64,000 bases of DNA from NCBI GenBank assembly GCA_034509755.1, contig CM067557.1:39366001-39430000 (forward strand). Direction: 5' to 3'. The DNA is from Anisodus tanguticus. Its lineage: Eukaryota > Streptophyta > Magnoliopsida > Solanales > Solanaceae. Under the pieces are notes generated by a model. The model was not told the origin of the DNA and did no database searches. It saw only the letters and a program-made list of their open reading frames with translations. This document shows positions 56,090 through 64,000 of this stretch, in pieces; position 1 is the first letter of the stretch; each line of letters starts with the position of its first letter. A program made the translations under genes and the position numbers.

Positions 56090-59000
56090 GCCAGACGCTG
56101 AGACTGAATTTGAAGTCAAGGAACAACTGTCGAGGGAGTCCTTTCGTAAATATATTTGTGTATTGATAGGAAGAAGGAACATGTAACACCCGAACATGGC
56201 TCATGGCAACCTTCTCACGAAAAAAATGAATATCCATCTCAATATATTTGATTCGCTGATGCTGAACCGGGTTATGAGATAAGTAAACAACAGATATGTT
56301 ATCACAGTAGATAAGAGATGACTTATGTAAGGGGACAATGAAGCTTTAGAATGAGGTTTCTGAGCCAACAAATTTCGGCAACAACGTTTGCAACGCCTCT
56401 ATATTCTGCTTCAGTACTCGAACGGGAAAGCTTGGCTTGCCGTTTTGCAGACCATGAGATGAGGTTATCACTCAAAAATACACAATAGCCGGAAGTAGAT
56501 CGACGTGTGTCCGGACAACCGCCTCAATCAACGTCCATATAAGATATCAACCTGGTCTATGCAGATGGATAAAGATATAATCCATAGTTATGAGTACCCT
56601 TGATGTACCGAATGATACGTTTAAGAGCAGTAAAGTGAGGCTCCCTAGGAGCATGCATGAACAAACATACCTGCTGAATGACATAGGCAATATCGAGCAT
56701 AGTGAATGTAAGATACTGAAGTACACCAACTAGACTCCTATAAAGAGAAGGATCAAGCACCGGATCCCCGTCATCGGCGCTAAGCTTCGACTTTGAGTCG
56801 ACTAGAGTGGGCATGATCTTACAGTTTTCCATTTTAGACTTGTAAACAATCTCTTTGGCATACTTATGCTGACACAAAAACATTGCATTCTTGGATCTAG
56901 TCACGGAAATTCTCCAAAAATAATTCAACTTACCCAAGTCTATCATGGCAAATTCTTATTTGAGCATGGTGATAATCTCATTTTTCAACACATCTAAGGA
57001 AGTAGTCAAGACAATGTCATCCACATAGAGCAGTAGGTATGCAGTGTCATTACCTCGATGAAAAATAAAAAGTGAGTTATCACATTTGCTGCATATGAAC
57101 CCAATCTGCAAGATGTAAGTGGCAAAACGGTCATACCAAGCCCTGGGGGCTTATTTCAAGCCATAAAGTGACTTCCGAAGCCGGCAGACATACTGAGGAG
57201 CTAAAGGATGCATAAAGTCAGGTGGTTGATGCATGTATACAGTTTCTTTCAAATACCCATGTAAGAACACATTTTTCATCTCAAACTGATGAATCGACCA
57301 ATTCTTTCCCATAGCAATGCTCAAATAGTGCGGATGTTGCTGGTTTAACCACTGGATTGAGGTCTCACCACAATTAATTCCCTCTTATTTCCCCGTGCCA
57401 TTTGTCGCAAGTCTCGCCTTATAGCGTTCATGCTCACCACTGTCCCTGAATTTGTGACGATATAGCCTTATACAATGAATCACATTGACCCCCTCTAGTT
57501 TTGGGATAAGACCCCAAGTTTGTTGTGTAGTGAGCGCATCAAACTCCTTACGCATGGCCGCATTCCAATTAGGATCAAGCTTGGCTAATTTTGGGTTCTT
57601 AGGTATAGATGAGATGGCTTGAGTGGATATGTTAAAGTGGACTTTCAGTTTGAAAATCTCGTGTTGGGCACAAGTTTCAATGTGGTGTATTGGAATGAGG
57701 ACTGTTTGGGGGGGGAGATTATGGTGCTCGGGCAGTGATGAGGCGATGGAACTTGCGTGAAGGGGGTTGGTCAACGGAGGTTGGGGGGTCGGCGATAGTA
57801 TCAGGTGGAAGTGGGGCAGTGGGGTTGTCACGTGATCAATGGGTAGGCCGGGGGAGATTATGGGTAGTAGTGGGGAAGCAGGGTTGTCATAAGTAACAGT
57901 GGGGCAGTGGGAGGTGACGGGAGTAGTGGGTGCCGGGGGAGATGACCGGGTCAGTAGATTTTGATTTGAACTACTAGCTTCATGGATCATATTATTAAAC
58001 AGGGGGAGGTGTTTGAATTGTCAAGAAAGCCGTAGTCAGTGACTTGAAATTTTTGGACGTTTGCAAAAGGGAAGATGCGCTCCTCAAACGTAACATGGCG
58101 AGAGAAAAAGACTTTATTTGTGGACAAATCATAGCATATGTACCCCCTATGGTTTGACGGAAAACCCAAGAAGATGCAATGAGTAGTCCTAGGTGCTAAT
58201 TTGTGATGAGCCGTGGAGGTGAGATTAGGGTAGCATAGACAGCCAAAGATTTGGAGGTGACCATAGAAAGGGACCCGACGGAATAGAATTTCGGTGGGAG
58301 TTTTATTTTATAGGGTACAGGTAGGTAATATATTAAGAAGGTATGCTACCATTTGTAACGCGTAGACCCAAAAGGGGGGAAGGGAGAGAAACATGAAATA
58401 GCATGGTACAAATCATATTATTAATTGTGTGAATGATTCTTTCGGCTTTACCTTTTTGAGGTGAGGTATGAGGGGAAGAGAATCGGAACACCATGTCATT
58501 GTCCGCACAAAATTTATGAAAGGGTGAATTGTTAAACTCATGACCATTGTCATATTGAAAAGATTTAATGTTCTTTTCAAATTGTGTTTTAACGTAGGAT
58601 CGAATTCAAGAAAGGTGGAGTAGACTTGAGACTTATATTTGAGCGGATAGACCCAAAGAAAATGAGAGAAGTCATCTAATAATACCAAATAAATTTATGA
58701 CCCAGTTTGCTAGTAATGGGAGATGTTCATAAATCTGCATAAATGATATCAAATGGAGAGAAAATAAAACTCAAAGACGATTTAAAAGGAAGTCTAACAT
58801 GTTTTCCTAGTGGACAAGAATAGCAGTTGTGGATAAATTTCCCTTTATTACATTGAATCAAATTGTGACTTCTAAGAAAGTTTAAAACGGATGCTCCTGG
58901 TGCCCAGGTCGATTGTGCCAGGTTGAATGAGAGATTACAACTAGAGATGTATGTGGATTGACACTTGCAGCGGAATTGGAAGAGAAATGATATATATCCC

Positions 59001-59318
59001 CCACACTATTTCATCTCGTAAGAGTTGTCCCCGTACGTAGGTCATTCACAGAAAAACCAAAAGGGTCAAAATCATAGATACAGAATTGTCACTAGCAAAT
59101 TTCCTAACATAGGTTAAGTTTTTAATAATGTTATGAGCATATAGGACATTTTTAGGGAAAATGGAGGGTGGGGTGGTGGAGTTTGAGTGGTGTCATAGCC
59201 TTGAATTGGAATATGATTGCCATTTTGACCAAAATAAATTGAGGATTGTTCAAATTAAACAGTTGAGGAAGATTACCGGAGCTACGGGTGAGGTGGGATG
59301 TGGCTCCCGTATCCATTC
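56090..59318 (-). pseudogene. Copia-3 pol remnant
   Basis: In minus-strand order: protease core MDTGATSHLTRSSGNL (DTG at about 59302-59313); integrase piece VLLDDFSHFLWVYPLKYKSQ (58688-58413); post-integrase SRHVTFEERIFPFANVQKF (58169-57987); a Pro/Ser linker and RT start AMRKEFDALTTQQTWGLIPK and YRHKFRDSGEHERYKARLAT (57990-57385); YVDD near 57018-57030; LGKLNYFWRISVTRSKN and TMLDIAYVIQQVCLFMH (56946-56557); and the C-terminal VPSSYQYTNIFTKGLPRQLF (56237). The pieces need many frame changes. It resembles Copia-2 in sequence and domain order. Confidence 0.82.
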
Positions 59319-59321
59319 TTT

Positions 59322-59590
59322 ACACAGTATCAGAGTCAGGCTCATTTCAATGTTTTGTTCACCGATGTTGGGCCCCTAAATTATATAATTCACGCTCCAG
59401 TTAACAAGGTCTGGGCGTGCGGAGGAGTGTTAAGAGTCTCACATCGGATATGGAATGAGAACATGAACTCCTTACATGGACTTGGACAATCCTTACCCTA
59501 CAAGCTAGCTTTTGGGGGTGAGGATTATCAAAATTCATATAAGGAGTCCATGTTTCCATTTCATATCCGATGTGGGACTCTTAACAATTA
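59322..59590 (+). mobile_element. TRIM-like element (PBS, PPT and one LTR)
   Basis: A primer-binding-like AGTATCAGAGTCAGG (59329-59343) is followed by a short non-coding spacer, a purine-rich GGGCGTGCGGAGGAG tract and an LTR-like block starting TGTTAAGAGTCTCACATCGG at about 59434. That block ends ATGTGGGACTCTTAACA, so its two ends are inverted copies of about 30 bp. PBS, a short spacer, PPT and a TGTTAAGAGTCCCACATCGG-type LTR is the plan of plant terminal-repeat retrotransposons in miniature. The 5' LTR is absent; the element abuts the broken Copia-3 protease. Confidence 0.62.
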
Positions 59591-60747
59591 ATGTACGATA
59601 TAATTTGTAACAATAATAATTTTTAGTTAGTATTACTATTTTTACTAAGTTATAAATTAATGACGAGTATAATTATTTTATAACGCAACCAAATAAATAA
59701 TTATTTTCCACTAAGACTCATGTGAAAACTCGATTTTAAAACACCTTTTTAAGACCAATCTAATCGTCACGTTGACTAGTCTTGAATGATAGGCATTCCA
59801 AATTGGTCAAAAACGGTCTTACTGGCTCGGATTACGCCTTAGACAAAGGTAAAGAAAATACTTAATAAAAATGGAAATGAGTTCATCGATGAGGTAGTAA
59901 AAGAACGATTTCTAGAAGCGATCGACTCTAGATTTTTAATTTATAGTTTGAATCATAATATTTTTTTATTTATTGATTCTGACTATATTAATAATTTATA
60001 CTTATTAAATGAATTTTTTAATATAAATATAAAATTTGAACTAAAATTATTGTTGAGTTATGCTAAATCCATAGCTAAAGGTATCGGCTCCACCCCTACC
60101 AATATTCATTTCTTATTCCAGAGAAAATAATAAAATTGATCCTTATGTTTGGGTAGGTTATTTATGAGCCATTTTTTCAAAAAGAAAATTAGTCAAAAAT
60201 ATTTTTTGATTAATCAAATATTAAAATTAGCATGTTATATTTGACGGGAATTGAAAAAAAAAAAGATTTTGGAGGAACTCGCTCTTGGAGGTGTAACTTT
60301 TAAAGTTTTTGCTATGATCTATTTTCTCTAGTCTCGTGAAATCTATGTTATTTTGGTCTATTTTAAATTTGATGTCTAACGTAGTTTCTTTGCGTTGTGG
60401 TTTCTAGAATATGATGAGATTTTTCTAAAATTTCTAATTATTTCATGGTTTCTATCAAATTTAACAGATAAAATTTTTAAATTATTTGATGAAAATAAAA
60501 ATGGTTCATTTTTAATAATTTTTAAAGATCAAAACTACTCGAGAGTATATAGTAAAAATAAATTTGAACCTACCCTAACGTAAGGGATTTTGTCATGTTT
60601 TCTCTCTTATTGTCCAATGAAATTTGAAAGAAGAAAGTCATAGGAAAGTCTCATGTGGCAGCCACATAGGAAAATACACACGGCCAAGGTACCAACTGCC
60701 ATACACGGTTTCTTTACGAACTTCTAATATTTCCATAGATCTCAATC
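59591..60747. other. Intergenic DNA and alpha-carbonic anhydrase upstream region
   Basis: AT-rich sequence. Short open frames at 59948-60130 and 60395-60583 show low-complexity composition and no family. The last few hundred bases should contain the promoter of the next gene. Confidence 0.4.
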
Positions 60748-60755
60748 TATAAAAG
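60748..60755 (+). promoter_or_regulatory. TATA box of the alpha-carbonic anhydrase gene
   Basis: TATAAAAG lies 97 bp upstream of the ATG at 60845, in the right place for transcription to start near 60780 with a short leader. Confidence 0.55.
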
Positions 60756-60844
60756 CCTCAGTAGGTGACCCTCGATCTGATTATCACAATTCATTGTTAC
60801 ATTTTATTTCTCCAAGAGGGAAAAAACATTAGCTTCTAATAATA

Positions 60845-61672
60845 ATGAGGGAACAAAGATATCTGTCAGTTTTATTCATTCTTTATTTCATCATCTTCTT
60901 CTTCTCTGCAATATCCATTAGAGCTCAAGAAGTTGGTAAGTGCTGCAACACTTGTTTTATGTGTTCTCCGTATTGAAAAAGAAAAGACAGTCAGATGAAC
61001 TAAGCTTTAGCTGTGAGGCAGAGCTAGGGTGTTGCTAACCTTTTGTGAAATTCTATTATTTTTTATATATATAGTAAATGTTGAATTTCCTAGATGCAAA
61101 CATTAATATAGATTCAATGCGAGGTGTGGTATTTATTGGACCTTGCGCATAGCTGCCGTGGCAAAGTCATGAATTTATGCAAGGGAGTTCAACAAAATTA
61201 TTAGAATATCACACAATTGGAATTTGAACCTATCATCTAAAACAATCTTTGAACCACCTTTATCACTACACTATTATTTTCTCTTATATTATATTTACAA
61301 AAATATAATATTTTACAAAGAAGATTCAATTGAATCATGTTGGTTCTATATAGCTCCGCCCCTAATAGCTGGATCCTAATGCGTTGGGTTGTCCTTATAT
61401 TAATTAATTTATATTGTTTGAAATATTGATATTTGGTTTTTGGTGTTTGTTATTTATTAGAGGATGAGAGGGAGTTTGATTATGGTGCAAAAAGTGAGAA
61501 AGGTCCAAGAAAGTGGGGAGAATTGAAGAAAGAATGGGAAGCTTGCAAGAATGGTGAGATGCAGTCTCCTATTGATATGTCTCAGGAAAGAGTTAGAATT
61601 ATTCGAAAGCCAGAAATAAGGCATTATAAGCTATGCAACGCTACAGTAAAGAACAGAGGCCATGATATTTCA
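60845..61672 (+). CDS. Alpha-carbonic anhydrase, first two exons (nectarin-3/ACA7-like)
   Basis: Exon 1 (60845-60935) encodes MREQRYLSVLFILYFIIFFF and SAISIRAQEV, a signal peptide likely cleaved near ARA/QE-type residues 26-28. Exon 2 (61461-61672) completes the split Glu codon and reads EDEREFDYGAKSEKGPRKWG, KEWEACKNGEMQSPIDMS and CNATVKNRGHDIS. The order GxxxW...W..C..G..QSPID is the start of the alpha-carbonic anhydrase domain, which hydrates CO2 with a zinc ion held by three His. Those His are encoded further on, beyond the 3' GT at 61673. No later exon was found before 64000, so intron 2 is longer than 2.3 kb and the gene continues outside. Secretion to the apoplast, vacuole or nectar is expected. 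The frame is intact. Confidence 0.88.
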
Positions 61673-61806
61673 GTGAGTATATATTCTTTAATTACATCTT
61701 ATCACAGTTTCATCTAAAAAAAATTAAGATACATATCGATTGAGAAATATATATTACTATATTTATTTGTGTTTGGATGCCTGTGTTTTTAAAAAGAATG
61801 TTATTC

Positions 61807-62378
61807 AGGAGCGGCTCAATTAATTATGTGGCCTAAAGCCAAATATCAGTAAGAGGCCTAAAATATATTTTTTATTTTTTTTATTTTCACATACAAAATT
61901 TATAATATAGGCATTCAAACCATCTTGCACATACGTTAACCACCATTTGCTACCTAAGCTTCCACTAAGGGAGGTATTCACTAATTCTGCTCATCTAGAT
62001 TTAATAATGATAATGTTACTCCCTTCATTTCATGTTACTTGACTCTTATTGACTTGACACTCACCTTAAAAAACTATTTATTAGGGGTTTATTTTTCTAA
62101 ATTAACCTTATTAGTTATGCTTTGAAAATCTAAGTTTGACTATTATTACTTTATATAGTTACTTAATGATGAGAGTAATATTTTAAAAAAAAAATGTCTG
62201 TTGATCTGCTAAACTGGATAAATAGAAAGAAAAAAAATTATTTCTAATATAAGGGCCTAAAATAAAAGGAGAGGGTATAAAATATCTATAAAAAAATAAG
62301 AGAAATAAAATTTGGGAGCCTTTTAATACTTGGGGCCTAGAGCGGTGGCTTGTGCCGCTTTAGCCTTCGGCTGGCCTT
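61807..62378. mobile_element. Insertion with 10-bp target-site duplication, class undetermined
   Basis: AATGTTATTC occurs at 61797-61806 and 62379-62388. The 572-bp insert starts AGGAGCGGCTCAATTAATTA and ends CCTTCGGCTGGCCTT. Inside it GGCCTAAA recurs near both ends. Terminal pairing is weak. A 10-bp duplication fits Mutator-like elements (8-11 bp) better than hAT (8 bp), but a LINE or SINE cannot be excluded, although no poly(A) is seen. It contains a CTCCCTTCATTTCATG-type MITE-like stretch from about 62029. Confidence 0.6.
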
Positions 62379-62388
62379 AATGTTATTC

Positions 62389-62605
62389 CCCCGTTTCAAG
62401 TTTTGTGAAGATATTTGACTCGTAATGAAGTTTAAAATTAAAAGAAAGACTTGAAATATGCGATATAAAATAAGTTATAATTATTTGTGTGGTTATAAAT
62501 TATTTTATTAAATACAAAATGAAAATTTTTAAGTTAAATACTAAATATAAAAATATTTTTTTTCCGACTAAAAAAAAAGAGTGTGTAATAAATTGAGATG
62601 ACTCT
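62389..62605. mobile_element. Stowaway-like MITE remnant in the carbonic anhydrase intron
   Basis: CCCCGTTTCAAGTTTTGTGA at the left resembles the CCGTTTCAATTTGTGTGA-type end. GTCATCTCAATTTATTACAC read inward from about 62605 is a degraded partner. No coding frame. Confidence 0.4.
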
Positions 62606-64000
62606 AATTGTTGAGTACCGATGTTTCAAAAAAATAATTATGCATGAGTTATAAGATCGACACAAGTTTCTTCATTAAGATTATTTTGTCCGAAAGTTTT
62701 GATTTTGCGGTAAGAGCGTCCAAACCTACCATATGATTTAAACGTGCATGTCACTAATTCAAACTTTGTGGCGACTTCCGAAGCAGAAATCTTTAAAATA
62801 ATAGAAACTGGGGAAAAATAAAAAGGCATGCCCGTTAATTACCGAATTTCAAATTGTGACTAGTTGTTTGGAATTTTTCCATTAATTAAAAATAAAACCT
62901 TTACTAAGATTCAAGAATCTCCGAAAATAATCTCAATCTCCATACGTTTCTGAGCATATTAAGGACAATATGTTTGGTCGTCACATATTTGTCGGTAGTC
63001 CTTTAATTCTATCCCAATTTCATCATATTCTATGTGCTTAGTTAAACATTTATGATTCATTCGTTAGTACGTGACCCCTTTTTGTGTAGATAAAATTTCA
63101 CAAATAGTTATTTCTTAGTTCTTGACAAAGAAAAATATTATTCTGAAATTTAAAAATAAAATATTATTATAAATTTCACTCGTAGAAATAGGAATTCCAA
63201 GTCAATAATAATTTTTAAAAACAAGATCAAAAGTGGCTAGCTAGCTACTTCTTGAACCTTTTTTATTTTATTTGTCCAACAACCCTTTCCTTCCCTACCA
63301 AACACAGTCTGCTACTCGTACTACTAAGTACTAACTAACCCACCAAACAACTTGAAATACTTTGTATATACATTTATTTGTAATTAACTTATAAGAAATC
63401 TGTTTTTTAGATTTTTTTTTCATACCGTTTGTGTATAGGTATAGCTGTTTACATCAACTAATTAATCGTGCTAGGAGTTTACACGTAGGAAAAAGAACAA
63501 GTTTAGAGACAGCATCCTAATTATCGAAGACGAATCATGCTTTATTTTATTCTTCGTATTTTGAGAAATTTACACGCACTTCAATAATTTTAAAGATGCT
63601 TACGGACTTTAACCTCTCTTTTCCCAATATAATTTTGAATTTGTGTAAAAAGAATCTACTCAAAAAAATATTCTTGAGTTTATCTTAAAATATTCTTAGG
63701 TGATTTGATATTGTAAAAAAAAAATTATATAGGCGGTTATATAATTTATACTCTATATTTTATTTATTATTCTTCTGGTGCTATAGAAAGTGCTATAAAT
63801 AGTGAGCTAGTGGCAATCGAAAATTATTCTTCAAAAAAGACCTGATATTCTTCACGTTACCATGAGAACTCATGCAAGTTAAACTATACATGCTGGAGAA
63901 TTTAAAGTTTACACCTTTGTTTCAAAAGATAAATTATTATTTCCACTATTTATATAAAGTTCAATTTTTATTTAATAGTCGAATGGTTATTTATCGATTA
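62606..64000. other. Intron or intergenic DNA to the window edge
   Basis: If the carbonic anhydrase gene is complete beyond the window, this is its intron 2. I found no exon encoding the zinc-binding His motif (HWHxP) and no other gene. Confidence 0.4.

Larger units (their letters stand above)
55912..59318 (-). mobile_element. Copia-3: 5'-truncated Ty1/copia retrotransposon
   Basis: The minus strand holds a 3' LTR (55912-56066), polypurine tract (CTACTGAGGGG), RNase H, RT, integrase and protease in reverse order. Reading stops at the protease active site near 59318; gag, primer-binding site and 5' LTR are absent. A TRIM-like element begins directly beyond. All coding frames are broken, but YVDD is kept. 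Confidence 0.87.

Overview
The window is nuclear DNA from a dicot plant, most likely Solanaceae. Genes have GT-AG introns, base composition is AT-rich, and RTE-type LINEs with GTTGTTGTT tails and CTCCCTCCG-type foldback elements are abundant; both are common in nightshade genomes. The species cannot be fixed from the sequence alone. Roughly half of the window is recognisable transposable-element DNA.

I can support five host genes, all on the + strand. (1) The 3' part of a nodulin-like/NFD4-type MFS transporter lies at the left edge (2-1672). (2) A seven-exon cyclophilin of the CYP21-4 type (21888-30032) has introns that join in phase to a 230-residue membrane-anchored protein. (3) A two-exon PP2A B' (57 kDa) regulatory subunit (34693-42024, 489 residues) has a 5.9 kb intron. 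(4) The first two exons of a small conserved plant protein of unknown function lie at 46258-47569. (5) The first two exons of a secreted alpha-carbonic anhydrase (nectarin-3/ACA7-like) start at 60845, and the gene runs off the right edge. A sixth candidate, on the - strand at 53639-53892, looks like a small secreted-peptide precursor broken by a frameshift.

Layout of the rest. 2.1-10.5 kb holds two degenerate Ty1/copia elements head to head. 11.3-13.1 kb is an RTE LINE remnant split by a non-autonomous hAT. 13.8-21.7 kb contains a degenerate hAT with transposase, two minisatellites, a second non-autonomous hAT, L1-type LINE fragments and foldback MITEs. An RTE LINE of about 3 kb sits in intron 2 of the cyclophilin gene. 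A tRNA-derived SINE lies between the cyclophilin and PP2A genes. The PP2A intron carries an RTE copy, a copia RT scrap, a foldback element and a patch of organellar tRNA/rRNA sequence. 42.75-46.13 kb is a longer copy of the same hAT family, landed 128 bp upstream of gene (4). 50.1-52.4 kb is a stack of MITEs, one interrupted by an RTE LINE. 55.9-59.6 kb is a third copia element whose 5' side meets a TRIM-like element. The alpha-carbonic anhydrase intron holds another insertion with a 10-bp target-site duplication.

The genes do not form a pathway; they are separate single-gene loci in transposon-rich DNA. The interest lies in nested insertions with readable target-site duplications, a nonsense codon shared by both hAT copies, an organellar mosaic in an intron, and the candidate peptide gene. 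I found no new multi-gene system.
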